Origin: a virus | Virus record (IMG/VR): IMGVR_UViG_3300001472_005889 | Span: 1-22,514 of that record | DNA length: 22,514 bases | Strand: one strand, 5' to 3' | Part shown: in pieces, positions 8,041-15,857 of the stretch | How the letters are laid out: every line of letters starts with the position of its first letter | Numbering within the stretch: the stretch's first letter is position 1 | The notes under the pieces: model-generated | Databases searched by the model: none | What the model was told of the DNA's origin: nothing | What the model saw: the letters and a program-made list of their open reading frames with translations, nothing else | Program-made: the position numbers and the translations under genes

Positions 8041-8822
8041 CTATTGGAATGAACAATCTTGGCAAGAATGGAAGATTGGGAAATCAAATGTTTCAATATG
8101 CATCTCTTGTTGGTATTGCTAAACAACGTGGATTTGATTTTGTAATCCCTGAAGACTGTGATCTACCAAAAGGATTTGGTATGCTTCACTGTGGAAACAG
8201 ATATGGACTTATTGATGGTGATGAAGTTGAACTGCATGAATCCCATGAATTTTGTGAAGATCTTTTCAAAGAATGTCCTAATCATATAACTTTGAATGGG
8301 TATTTTCAGACAGAAAAATATTTTAAAAATGCAGAAAAATTAATTAGATTAGATTTTAGATTTAAACAAGAAATACAAGATGAAGTTGAATTAAAATATG
8401 GAGATCATCTTAAGGATGACCCAGTTTCAATCTGTGTAAGATTCTATAATGATAGTTTTGACTATCCTAATTGCAGCAACAATCATAGAAATATTGAAAT
8501 GGAATATTTTGATAGAGCGATTGAAAAGTATGGAAAAGATAGGAAATATATAATCTGTTCAAATGATGTAAATCGTTTTAAGAATCATTTTATTGGGAAC
8601 AACTTTATTTTTAATGATGTTGATGTTGAATCAGAGAAATCTTTCTTTGATCTATGTCTTATATCAAAATGTAAGGACTTTGTGGTATCAAATAGTACCT
8701 TTAGTTGGTGGGGAGCATGGTTGGGAAATGGAAATGTAATTGCTCCTACCCCATGGTATGGTCCAGGTCTTTCTAACATCAATACAGATGATTTGTATCC
8801 AGATAATTGGGAGGTAATTTAA
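8037..8822 (+). CDS. GT11 alpha-1,2-fucosyltransferase-like, degenerate HxRRGD motif
   Basis: A 261-residue GT11-type protein. The N-terminal NGRLGNQMFQYASLVGIA (11-28), the FNGYFQTEKYF-like block (86-96) and NSTFSWWGAWLG (219-230) with VIAPTPW are unmistakable. However, the central GDP-fucose-binding motif HxRRGD is replaced: residues 132-139 read I-C-V-R-F-Y-N-D, keeping only one arginine. Compare the paralogue at 15854-16648, which has an intact HIRRGD. The enzyme may use a different donor or be inactive. The C-terminal codons for WEVI form GGGAGGT, the ribosome site of the next gene. ATG has AAGGAGAT upstream and overlaps the previous stop. Confidence 0.85.
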   Translation: MTIGMNNLGKNGRLGNQMFQYASLVGIAKQRGFDFVIPEDCDLPKGFGMLHCGNRYGLIDGDEVELHESHEFCEDLFKECPNHITLNGYFQTEKYFKNAEKLIRLDFRFKQEIQDEVELKYGDHLKDDPVSICVRFYNDSFDYPNCSNNHRNIEMEYFDRAIEKYGKDRKYIICSNDVNRFKNHFIGNNFIFNDVDVESEKSFFDLCLISKCKDFVVSNSTFSWWGAWLGNGNVIAPTPWYGPGLSNINTDDLYPDNWEVI

Positions 8823-9586
8823 TGAAAGCTACAGTAGTAAGTCATGCTGGTATAGCAAATAGGATAAAAAATATTCTGAGTGCTATGGCAGTTTATGATG
8901 AAGTGTGTACTATCCATGAGACAACAAATTTTCTTTTTCCTGAAATTGAAAAAGTTGATCCACCCAATATGATTTACGAAGAAGACTGGAGACTATATGT
9001 AAAACCAGAAGAAGAGAAATATATTGATAAATTTAAAACCATAGATCTCTTATATGAAAAAACACCAGAATACTTTATCAATAAGTATCTCCAAGTAATT
9101 GGTCATCTTAAAATTAATCCTCAGATTATTGAATATGTTTCCAATTTTGTTGATAATTGGGATAATATGGTGGGAGTTCATATTAGATCTTGGTATTGTG
9201 ATAGAAGAAAATATCATGATAATTCCCTATTTGAAAAGGAGATAGATAGACTACCAGAAGATCAAAAATTCTTTTTTTGTTCAGACAATTCAGATGTTTA
9301 TACTTATTTTGCAGAAAAATATCCTGACAGAATAATCTTATATGATAGGAAAATTTTTAATGATCCAAAATTAGCTGAATCTGGTCATCATGAAGACATC
9401 CAAATTACAACGGATGCTTTTATTGAGTTGTTGATACTATCAAAATGTGCTAAAATTATTGGTACATATGCAAGTTCATTTGATGAGGTTGCATGGTGGT
9501 TTGGTGGTTGTCAATCTGAGGTCATTATACCTAAACCTAAAAACTTTGATGAAGAGTTTAATAATCTAATTTACGTAAAAAAATGA
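8822..9586 (+). CDS. O-fucosyltransferase/NodZ-like superfamily glycosyltransferase (tentative)
   Basis: About 254 residues from the ATG at 8822, chosen because GGGAGGT at 8809-8815 is a correctly spaced ribosome site and the ATG overlaps the previous stop (TAATG). The in-frame ATG at 8807 would put this site inside the gene. The N-terminal HAGIANRIKNILSAM (8-22) resembles the G-x-x-N-R-x-x-x-I loop of the GT-B fucosyltransferase superfamily. GVHIRSWYCDRRK (118-130) is the H-x-R element binding the GDP moiety. ILSKCAKIIGTYASSFDEVAWW resembles their C-terminal S-S-F segment. It is therefore probably a GDP-sugar-dependent transferase, but the exact family is uncertain. Confidence 0.65.
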   Translation: MKATVVSHAGIANRIKNILSAMAVYDEVCTIHETTNFLFPEIEKVDPPNMIYEEDWRLYVKPEEEKYIDKFKTIDLLYEKTPEYFINKYLQVIGHLKINPQIIEYVSNFVDNWDNMVGVHIRSWYCDRRKYHDNSLFEKEIDRLPEDQKFFFCSDNSDVYTYFAEKYPDRIILYDRKIFNDPKLAESGHHEDIQITTDAFIELLILSKCAKIIGTYASSFDEVAWWFGGCQSEVIIPKPKNFDEEFNNLIYVKK

Positions 9587-10341
9587 TTACATTAGAAGCA
9601 ACAAAAACAGTAGCTGATGATTCTCCTGATCACATTTGTCCAGTAGGAGCAGTCAGAGATAATTTTACATCACCTGGATTGATTGATGAAGTTAAGGATG
9701 GATTTGATGGTGAAAGAATTGCCATGCTTGATTTAGGTTGTGCTGGTGGTCAATTTGTTGTTGATTTTATTAATAAAGGTGATATTGGTATAGGTCTTGA
9801 AGGGAGTAGTAATTCTCTTTCTGGAGTTGGAAAAGAAAATTGGGATAAGTATCATGATGAAAATCTTTTCCTATGTGACATAACGAAGGATTATCAACTC
9901 TATCAAGATGGTAAACCTATGGAGTTTGACTTTATTCATTCAGAAGAAGTATTTGAACATATCGCTCCTGAAGATGTTAAACCTATGCTTGATAATATCT
10001 TCAAGCACCTTAAAGAAGGTGGTCTTTGTGTGTTTGGAGTCTCTCTTGTTCCTGATGTAAGAAATGAAAATGGTGAGGATATGGTTCCACCTTTTGCACC
10101 ATATGATAAGACTGTAGGATATGAAGGAAAGTTGTTTACTCTACATCAATCAGTCTTCCCTTCTTCCTGGTGGAAAGATAAAATTGAAGCAGCAGGTTTT
10201 AAAATCTTTAAAGAGGGTCTTCACAACGAAAACCATTTTGGATATCTCTTCAATCATATTGTAAGAGGAGCTGGATACTCTGGTAATGTTCCTGGGTATA
10301 ATGGGTGGGATGAATCTGCTTATTTCTGTTGTACAAAATGA
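9583..10341 (+). CDS. class I SAM-dependent methyltransferase (copy A)
   Basis: A 252-residue Methyltransf_11/23-like protein. Motif I is MLDLGCAGGQFVVDFI (48-63), followed by the acidic GLEGS (71-75) for the SAM ribose. FDFIHSEEVFEHI is the post-II region, and LKEGGLCVFGVSL is motif III. The N-terminal SPDHICPVGAVRDN and the GLEGS...GVGKENWDKYH stretch are shared almost word for word with the methyltransferase at 12090-12896, so the two are paralogues. The substrate is probably a sugar of the same glycan. ATGA overlaps at both ends. Confidence 0.8.
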   Translation: MITLEATKTVADDSPDHICPVGAVRDNFTSPGLIDEVKDGFDGERIAMLDLGCAGGQFVVDFINKGDIGIGLEGSSNSLSGVGKENWDKYHDENLFLCDITKDYQLYQDGKPMEFDFIHSEEVFEHIAPEDVKPMLDNIFKHLKEGGLCVFGVSLVPDVRNENGEDMVPPFAPYDKTVGYEGKLFTLHQSVFPSSWWKDKIEAAGFKIFKEGLHNENHFGYLFNHIVRGAGYSGNVPGYNGWDESAYFCCTK

Positions 10342-11165
10342 TTGATTTAAAAAACTGCACTTTTATTATACCTATTAGAATTGAAAGTGCAGATAGAATG
10401 AGGAATGTGATAACAGTCCTATGCTACCTTCTAAGTAATTTTAATTCTAAGGTAATTCTTAAAGAAGTAGATAGTCAATCTGTATTTAAAGATGAAGTAC
10501 TTCCACAGATAAAAGATTTTCTGGGTGAAAATCTCAACAATCTACATCATGTATTTGAAAAATCTGATGATCCTGTTTTCTATAGAATGAAAATTCTTAA
10601 TGAAATGATTGATATGGCAGATACACATGTTGTAGCAAATTATGATTGTGATGTTCTTTTTAAGAAAGAAACATATGTAAAGTCTGTTAAAATGATTATG
10701 GATGGATTTGATCTTGTCTATCCATATGGATTTGGAAATTATCAGAAGCAAGTCTTTATTGATGATGAAGGAGTAAGTAAATTTATTAGTGAAGACTTTG
10801 ACTTTAATGTTTTAGATGAGAAGTCAAAAATGTATGATGCTCAGTATGGTCATGTGCAATTTGTAAACAGAAACTCTTACATTCATGCAGGCATGGAGAA
10901 TGAAAACTTTAGAGGTTCATCTCCAGAAGATAAAGAAAGATTCTATAGATTTGATAAGATGGGATATTCTGTAGGTAGAATAGATGATATGGTGTATCAT
11001 CTAGAGCACAGTAGAGGATCAAACTCTTGGCCTAATTCTGTTCAGGGAAATCCTTATATGAAAGAAAACTTTGATGAGTGGGAGAAAATTCAGAACATGA
11101 ATGGACATCAATTGAGATCTTATTATTCTAAACAGGAGTATCTTAAAAAGTATGCTAATATCTAA
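10338..11165 (+). CDS. GT-A glycosyltransferase with galactosyltransferase-like C-terminus
   Basis: About 275 residues from the ATG at 10338, which overlaps the preceding stop as ATGA; the in-frame ATG at 10329 lies inside the previous gene. The N-terminal strand is CTFIIPIRIESADRMRNV (7-24). VVANYDCDVLF (98-108) gives the DxD metal motif. HVQFVNRNSYIHAGMENENF followed by the RFYRFDKMGY helix (201-210) resembles the acceptor-binding region of the Glyco_transf_7C (galactosyltransferase C-terminal) family, where G-W-G-x-E-D-x-E is typical. No membrane anchor. The 3' end overlaps hddA by 14 bases and carries an AGGAG for it. Confidence 0.75.
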   Translation: MIDLKNCTFIIPIRIESADRMRNVITVLCYLLSNFNSKVILKEVDSQSVFKDEVLPQIKDFLGENLNNLHHVFEKSDDPVFYRMKILNEMIDMADTHVVANYDCDVLFKKETYVKSVKMIMDGFDLVYPYGFGNYQKQVFIDDEGVSKFISEDFDFNVLDEKSKMYDAQYGHVQFVNRNSYIHAGMENENFRGSSPEDKERFYRFDKMGYSVGRIDDMVYHLEHSRGSNSWPNSVQGNPYMKENFDEWEKIQNMNGHQLRSYYSKQEYLKKYANI

Positions 11166-12099
11166 CTGCCCATTAAGAGTATCTCTGTTTGGTGGATCTA
11201 CAGATAATCCATTCTTTGTAGAAAAGTATGGTCATGGATCTGTCATCAGTTTTACATCAAATCTTAAAACTTATATTACTCTTCATCAAGATCAATTGGG
11301 ATATAATGCTGAGTCAAGCAAATATATTGTCAATTATTCTAAGAGAGAAGAAGTACAACATATTCATGATATTAAGAATGAATTAGTTAGGATTGTATTG
11401 GATCATTTTAATTGTAATCCTATGAACATTTCTATGACTAGTGATGCTTATTCTCAAGGTAGTGGACTTGCATCTTCCTCATCGTATATTATCAGTTTGA
11501 TTAAGGGCATTTCTATGTTCAACGAATTGAGTATGACTGATGTTGAAATTTGTAAGTTAGCATATAAACTTGAACTGAAAATGAATCCATATTGTGGGTA
11601 TCAGGATCCATATGGATGTGGTATTGGAGGATTTAAAAAGATAGATTTCTTCAAGGGTGGGATAGTTAAGTATGATTTTCTATCAACTGATTTATTCAAG
11701 TATTATGATATGGCTCTTGTTTTTACTGGTGTTACCAGAAACTCAAAGAGTGTACTAAAAAGTGTCACAGAAAATCTTGATAAGGCAGTACCTCTTATGC
11801 AGACTGTAGAGAATGCATATGATGCTCTACTGGATGAAGATTATCCTGAGTTCTTAGAGTTGTTAAATTTAAGTTGGGATCAAAAAAAGAAAACAACATC
11901 TCACATCACAGAGAATAAAACTATTAGAAGTATGGATAAGGTTCTTGAAGAAAGTGACTCTGTGATCTCACATAAATTATGTGGGGCAGGTAATGGTGGT
12001 TTCTTCTTGGTGTTTTCTAAAAAGAATGACTTGAATATTCCATATGAATCTGTTAAAATTAATGTATCGCCTAATGGAGTAAAGGGTAAATGTCTTTGA
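11152..12099 (+). CDS. hddA: D-glycero-alpha-D-manno-heptose-7-phosphate kinase (HddA-type GHMP kinase)
   Basis: A 315-residue GHMP-family sugar kinase. PLRVSLFGGSTDNPFF (7-22) is the substrate loop seen in HddA. SQGSGLASSSS (101-111) is the ATP-binding GHMP motif 2. NPYCGYQDPYGCGIGG (145-160) contains the QDPYG stretch that distinguishes heptose kinases of this type. GAGNGGFFL near the C-terminus is GHMP motif 3. HddA phosphorylates heptose-7-phosphate at the anomeric carbon in the GDP-D-glycero-D-manno-heptose pathway. The next two steps are plausibly served by the genes at 12898 and 13398. Length is slightly below the usual ~340. It overlaps both neighbours, and AAAGGG near its end is the ribosome site of the next gene. 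Confidence 0.88.
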   Translation: MLISNCPLRVSLFGGSTDNPFFVEKYGHGSVISFTSNLKTYITLHQDQLGYNAESSKYIVNYSKREEVQHIHDIKNELVRIVLDHFNCNPMNISMTSDAYSQGSGLASSSSYIISLIKGISMFNELSMTDVEICKLAYKLELKMNPYCGYQDPYGCGIGGFKKIDFFKGGIVKYDFLSTDLFKYYDMALVFTGVTRNSKSVLKSVTENLDKAVPLMQTVENAYDALLDEDYPEFLELLNLSWDQKKKTTSHITENKTIRSMDKVLEESDSVISHKLCGAGNGGFFLVFSKKNDLNIPYESVKINVSPNGVKGKCL

Positions 12100-12896
12100 T
12101 TACTTTAGAAACTGAATTTCCTGTAGCTTTGGATTCTCCTGATCACATTGCTCCTGCAGGAACTATTGTAGATAATAGAACTGAACGTAATTATGTTGCA
12201 GAAGTAAAAAAATATTTTGGTGATGGTCTTAAAATTTTAGATATGGGATGCGCTGGTGGTCAAATGATCACAGATTTTGTTGATGAAGGATATACTGCTG
12301 TTGGACTTGAAGGATCTACTCATGTGTTAAATGGTGCTGGATCACATAATTGGAAAAAATATCACAATAAAAATCTTTTTAATGTAGATCTTTCTAAACC
12401 ATTTCAACTTTTGGATGATGGAGAACCATTAAAGTTTAGTTACATTCATAGTTGGGATGTGATTGAACATATTCATCCAGATGATCTTGGTATTTGGTTT
12501 GATAATGTAAAAAATCATCTTACAGATGATGGTGTATTTTGTTGTGTTCTTGCCACAGTTCCTGATTATGAAATGAAAGATGGTGAACTGGTAATTAGAC
12601 ATAGGTCTATGTTTAATTCTGCTGAATGGATTAACATTTTCTTTGATAATGGATTTGAACTTTGTGTTGAAAATGACTGGCACTCTTATCCAGTGGGTAG
12701 AAACTATCCTCAGTCAGTAAAACCACAGAGTGATCATGAAGCTGCTGGAGTTCTTGGCACTGAAAATGGTTTATACTTTGGATATTTGTTTGGTAGTAAT
12801 CAGTTCAGTAACCATGATAATAAAGGAGCAAATATATACTTCTGTGTAAGAAAGAAACAAATTCACGAACAACGCATCCCATCAAACTGGAATTAA
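12090..12896 (+). CDS. class I SAM-dependent methyltransferase (copy B)
   Basis: A 268-residue protein. Motif I is ILDMGCAGGQMITDFV (49-64), followed by GLEGS and a YIHSWDVIEHIHPDD post-II segment. The N-terminal SPDHIAPAGTIVDN and the GAGSHNWKKYHNKNLF segment match copy A at 9583-10341, so the pair arose by duplication or common recruitment. It sits between hddA and the isomerase gene. This makes methylation of a heptose residue attractive, as in Campylobacter capsules where modified heptoses are O-methylated, but that is inference. ATG at 12090 has AAAGGG upstream and overlaps the hddA stop by 10 bases. Confidence 0.8.
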   Translation: MSLITLETEFPVALDSPDHIAPAGTIVDNRTERNYVAEVKKYFGDGLKILDMGCAGGQMITDFVDEGYTAVGLEGSTHVLNGAGSHNWKKYHNKNLFNVDLSKPFQLLDDGEPLKFSYIHSWDVIEHIHPDDLGIWFDNVKNHLTDDGVFCCVLATVPDYEMKDGELVIRHRSMFNSAEWINIFFDNGFELCVENDWHSYPVGRNYPQSVKPQSDHEAAGVLGTENGLYFGYLFGSNQFSNHDNKGANIYFCVRKKQIHEQRIPSNWN

Positions 12897-12897
12897 T

Positions 12898-13401
12898 ATG
12901 AATCCATTTAAAGAATATACTGATGCTCTACAAACTGCTCACATGGAAAGTGAGTTTGAGAAGTATCAAACAGCATTTAATCAATATAAAAGAATTATTA
13001 TCTTAGGAAATGGTGGGAGTAATTCTGTTGCTTCCCACATCTCTCAAGATTACATGAAGTTTCATAATAAGAAAGTTTCAATTCTTTCTGATCCTTCTAT
13101 GATCACCATGCTTACTAATGATTTTGGATATGATTATGCATATAAGAAATTTTTAGAATACTATGTTGAAGATGATACACTAGTAGTCATTTTAAGTTCT
13201 GGTGGTGAATCTAAAAATATGCTGAAGTGTGTTGATTGGTGTGAAGATAATAAAACATCTTATGGTGTGTTAACTGGATTTAATAGTAATAACACTATTA
13301 GAAATGAAGCAACCAATGCCCTTTGGAATTACCATATTGCCAGTGAGTCATATGGTGTGGTAGAATGTGTTCATCAAATTTTCCTACACGGAGTGGTATG
13401 A
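12898..13401 (+). CDS. gmhA: phosphoheptose isomerase (GmhA-like SIS-domain protein)
   Basis: A 167-residue SIS-domain protein. RIIILGNGGSNSVASHISQD (32-51) matches the GNGGSAADAQHFAAEL region of sedoheptulose-7-phosphate isomerase. VVILSSGGESKNM (96-108) is the second phosphosugar loop. The C-terminal VVECVHQIFLH (154-164) matches the E-x-x-H-x-x-x-x-H end that supplies the catalytic histidine. The position equivalent to the catalytic glutamate of E. coli GmhA appears to be Asp51 by eye. The protein is slightly shorter than the usual ~190 residues. It would make D-glycero-D-manno-heptose-7-phosphate, the substrate of the kinase two genes upstream. Its last bases overlap the next ATG (ATGA). 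Confidence 0.85.
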   Translation: MNPFKEYTDALQTAHMESEFEKYQTAFNQYKRIIILGNGGSNSVASHISQDYMKFHNKKVSILSDPSMITMLTNDFGYDYAYKKFLEYYVEDDTLVVILSSGGESKNMLKCVDWCEDNKTSYGVLTGFNSNNTIRNEATNALWNYHIASESYGVVECVHQIFLHGVV

Positions 13402-14126
13402 AATATTGCTTTGACCTTGATGGCACCATCTGCAATACACCATGTAATTCAGATGGTCATGGGCAGAGATATTGGGATTCTACACCTATTACTTTTATGG
13501 TAGAGACAGTAAATCGTCTCTTTGATGAAGGTAATCATATCATTATTATGACTGCTAGAGGAAGAGGATCAGGTAAGGATTGGACTAAACTTACTACAGA
13601 TATGCTTGCTGAGTGGGGAGTAAAGTATAATGAATTGGAACCTATGTTTCATAAACCCACTGCAGATATTTTTATTGATGATAAAGGTATTAATGTAGAG
13701 GAGTGGAAAAAGACTCAACCACTGAAGAAAGGTATTGTTGCAGGAGCATTTGACTTGATTCATCCTGGATACATTAGGATGTTTAAGGATGCTAAAAATC
13801 ACTGCAATCATCTTACGATAGCACTACATGAAGATCCCTCAATGTCTAGACCTAATAAGATGACACCAGTTCAATCTTTAGAAGACAGAAAAGAAATTTT
13901 AAAATCAATTAAATATGTTGATGATGTAGTTGTATATCAAGCAGAAGATACTTTTCTTTCGTATCTTGAAGATTATGATATTCGTTTTATTGGTGACGAT
14001 TATATTGATGGATCATACACAGGCAAGGATATCAAAATTCAGATTAAGTTTATTGATAGAATGAGTCATGGATATTCAACATCATCTTTAAAAAATAAAA
14101 TTTATAACTCAGTGAGGGTAAAATGA
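13398..14126 (+). CDS. fusion: HAD-type phosphatase + TagD/HldE-like nucleotidyltransferase
   Basis: The ATG at 13398 overlaps the gmhA stop; the in-frame ATG at 13365 is inside gmhA. The 242 residues hold two domains. Residues 1-105 are a compact HAD hydrolase: FDLDGTIC (D6, D8), MTARG (T52), HKP (K86) and IDD (D94, D95) give all four HAD motifs. Residues 112-235 are a cytidylyl/adenylyltransferase: GIVAGAFDLIHPGY (112-125), the DRKEILKSIKYVDDV stretch (163-177), IGDDY (198-202) and GYSTSSLK (225-232), the equivalent of ISTT. The HxGH motif reads HPGY here. Beside gmhA and hddA, the expected jobs are removing the 7-phosphate of heptose-1,7-bisphosphate and activating heptose-1-phosphate with a nucleotide. 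This assignment is inferred from context; glycerol-phosphate or another polyol is an alternative. Confidence 0.85.
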   Translation: MKYCFDLDGTICNTPCNSDGHGQRYWDSTPITFMVETVNRLFDEGNHIIIMTARGRGSGKDWTKLTTDMLAEWGVKYNELEPMFHKPTADIFIDDKGINVEEWKKTQPLKKGIVAGAFDLIHPGYIRMFKDAKNHCNHLTIALHEDPSMSRPNKMTPVQSLEDRKEILKSIKYVDDVVVYQAEDTFLSYLEDYDIRFIGDDYIDGSYTGKDIKIQIKFIDRMSHGYSTSSLKNKIYNSVRVK

Positions 14127-14980
14127 ATATTACAATTTTAGGATCTGCTGGACAGATTGGTGCTTATCTATCTGAGTACCTAAAAGACAAAGGACATCAT
14201 GTAACTGATGTTGATATTGTAAATGGTGTTCAATATGATCTGAGAGTGACACCAAGCACAGTTATAGAGAACACAATTAAATATGCTGACTTTGTTTTCT
14301 TCCTTGCTTTTGATGTTGGTGGTTCAAGGTATTTGAAAAAGTATCAAAATACTTTTGACTTTGTGAATAACAATACTCGTATGATGGCAAATACTTTTCG
14401 TTTACTTGGCAAATATAAAAAGAGATTTGTCTTTGCTTCATCTCAAATGAGCAACATGTCTTATTCTCCTTATGGTGTAATGAAGCGTGTTGGTGAACTG
14501 CATACTACTGCACTCAAAGGACTGACTGTCAAATTCTGGAATGTTTATGGAATTGAAAAAGATCATGAGAAAGCTCATGTGATCACTGATTTCATTCGTA
14601 AGGGGTTTGAAGAGGGTCAATTTGAGATGATGACAGATGGTACTGAAGAACGTCAATTCCTTTATGCTGAAGACTGCTGTGAAGCATTAGAGACAGTTAT
14701 GGAAAACTATACTGACTTCAAACCAGAAGATCCACTTCATATTACATCATTTAGATCAGAGACAATCAAAGAAGTTGCCTCTATTATTAAAGGATGTTTT
14801 GCTATTGATGATAATTTTGATATTGAAATTAAACCTGGTTTAGCAAAAGATAGTGTTCAGATGGATAAGAGAAATGAAGCAGACAATTATATTTTAAATT
14901 GGTGGGTTCCCAAGACTACTATTGATGTTGGTATTAGAAAAGTGTATAATGAAATGAAGAAGGAGTATAAAAATGATTAG
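14123..14980 (+). CDS. NAD-dependent epimerase/dehydratase (extended SDR)
   Basis: A 285-residue extended SDR. It has the Rossmann loop GSAGQIG (7-13), an FVFASSQMS strand (103-110) carrying the Ser active-site position, a YGVMK catalytic pair (Y117, K121), FWNVYG and RQFLYAEDCCEAL, the usual C-terminal sugar-nucleotide block. Glycines in the first motif are conserved except for Gln in place of the usual Gly/Phe. The specific reaction (epimerase, dehydratase or reductase) cannot be told by eye. Following the heptose genes, it could modify an NDP-heptose, much as Campylobacter uses SDR enzymes to make 6-deoxy- or altro-heptoses; that is inference. ATG overlaps the preceding stop and has GAGGG upstream. 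Confidence 0.8.
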   Translation: MNITILGSAGQIGAYLSEYLKDKGHHVTDVDIVNGVQYDLRVTPSTVIENTIKYADFVFFLAFDVGGSRYLKKYQNTFDFVNNNTRMMANTFRLLGKYKKRFVFASSQMSNMSYSPYGVMKRVGELHTTALKGLTVKFWNVYGIEKDHEKAHVITDFIRKGFEEGQFEMMTDGTEERQFLYAEDCCEALETVMENYTDFKPEDPLHITSFRSETIKEVASIIKGCFAIDDNFDIEIKPGLAKDSVQMDKRNEADNYILNWWVPKTTIDVGIRKVYNEMKKEYKND

Positions 14981-15857
14981 TCTGGTTACAGGTGGAGCTG
15001 GTTTTATTGGATCAAATCTTGTTGATTTTTTACTTGAAAAAGGTCATGAAGTAGTTTGTATTGATAATGAAAGCGCTAATAATGATAAGTTTTATTGGAA
15101 TAATAAAGCAATCAATATTAATGTTGATGTATGTGACTACAAAGTTTTGAAGAGTTGTTTTTCTAATGTAGACTATGTTTTTCACTTAGCAGCAGAATCT
15201 AGATTACAACCAGCTATTGAAAATCCCATTCAAGCAGTTTATAGAAATTGTGTTGGCACTGCAACTGTGCTACAATGTGCCAGAGAAGTGGGTGTAAAAC
15301 GTTTAGTTTATTCATCTACTTCTTCTGGGTATGGTAATAATTCTTATCCAAATGTAGAAACACAATCTGATGATTGTCTTAATCCATACTCAGCATCTAA
15401 AGTTGCTGCTGAAAAATTCTGTAAAATGTATAGTGACTTGTATGGTCTTGAAACAGTTGTACTAAGATACTTTAATGTGTTTGGTGAAAGATCCCCAGAA
15501 AGAGGTCAATATGCACCTGTAATTGGAATCTTTCAAAGACAAAAAGATTCAAATGAACAACTCACAATTGTTGGAGATGGAACACAAAGACGTGATTTTA
15601 TTCATGTAAAGGATGTTGCAAGAGCAAATTATCTTGCTGCTACTCAATCAATTGATGAATTTGGTGAAGTTTTTAATGTTGGTTCAGGTAAATGCTATTC
15701 AGTCAATTCTATTGCTGATAGTATTTCCTCCAATCAAATAAATATCCCCCCAAGATCTGGAGAGATGGATACTACATTTGCTGATATTAAAAAAATTACT
15801 GAAACCTTTGGTTGGAAACCTGAAATTGATGTTATTGATTGGATTAAAAGTCAATGA
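14973..15857 (+). CDS. UDP-hexose 4-epimerase-like extended SDR
   Basis: A 294-residue sugar-nucleotide epimerase. Visible are VTGGAGFIGSNLVDFL (5-20), HLAAESRLQPAIENP (71-85), YSSTSSGYG (113-121), the YSASK catalytic pair (Y139, K143), RYFNVFG and the GDGTQRRDFIHVKDVA block. These resemble the GalE/WbpP/TviC group, which interconverts UDP-Glc/Gal or UDP-GlcNAc/GalNAc (and uronic acids). The protein is somewhat shorter than the ~340 residues common in that group. Its ATG has AGGAG upstream and overlaps the previous SDR gene by 8 bases. It probably supplies a galacto-configured donor to the glycosyltransferases of the operon. Confidence 0.85.
   Translation: MISLVTGGAGFIGSNLVDFLLEKGHEVVCIDNESANNDKFYWNNKAININVDVCDYKVLKSCFSNVDYVFHLAAESRLQPAIENPIQAVYRNCVGTATVLQCAREVGVKRLVYSSTSSGYGNNSYPNVETQSDDCLNPYSASKVAAEKFCKMYSDLYGLETVVLRYFNVFGERSPERGQYAPVIGIFQRQKDSNEQLTIVGDGTQRRDFIHVKDVARANYLAATQSIDEFGEVFNVGSGKCYSVNSIADSISSNQINIPPRSGEMDTTFADIKKITETFGWKPEIDVIDWIKSQ

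Noticed and set aside
9583-12896. Recombination between the two methyltransferase paralogues as an active inversion/deletion system
   Set aside because: They are similar in protein but visibly diverged in DNA, in direct orientation, and no recombinase or long identical stretch was found.
2866-14656. Other minus-strand frames of 60-91 codons inside the glycan operon
   Set aside because: Each lies wholly within a recognised + strand gene, with no promoter, ribosome site or coherent protein; several are Ile/Phe/Ser-rich as expected from antisense of AT-rich codons.
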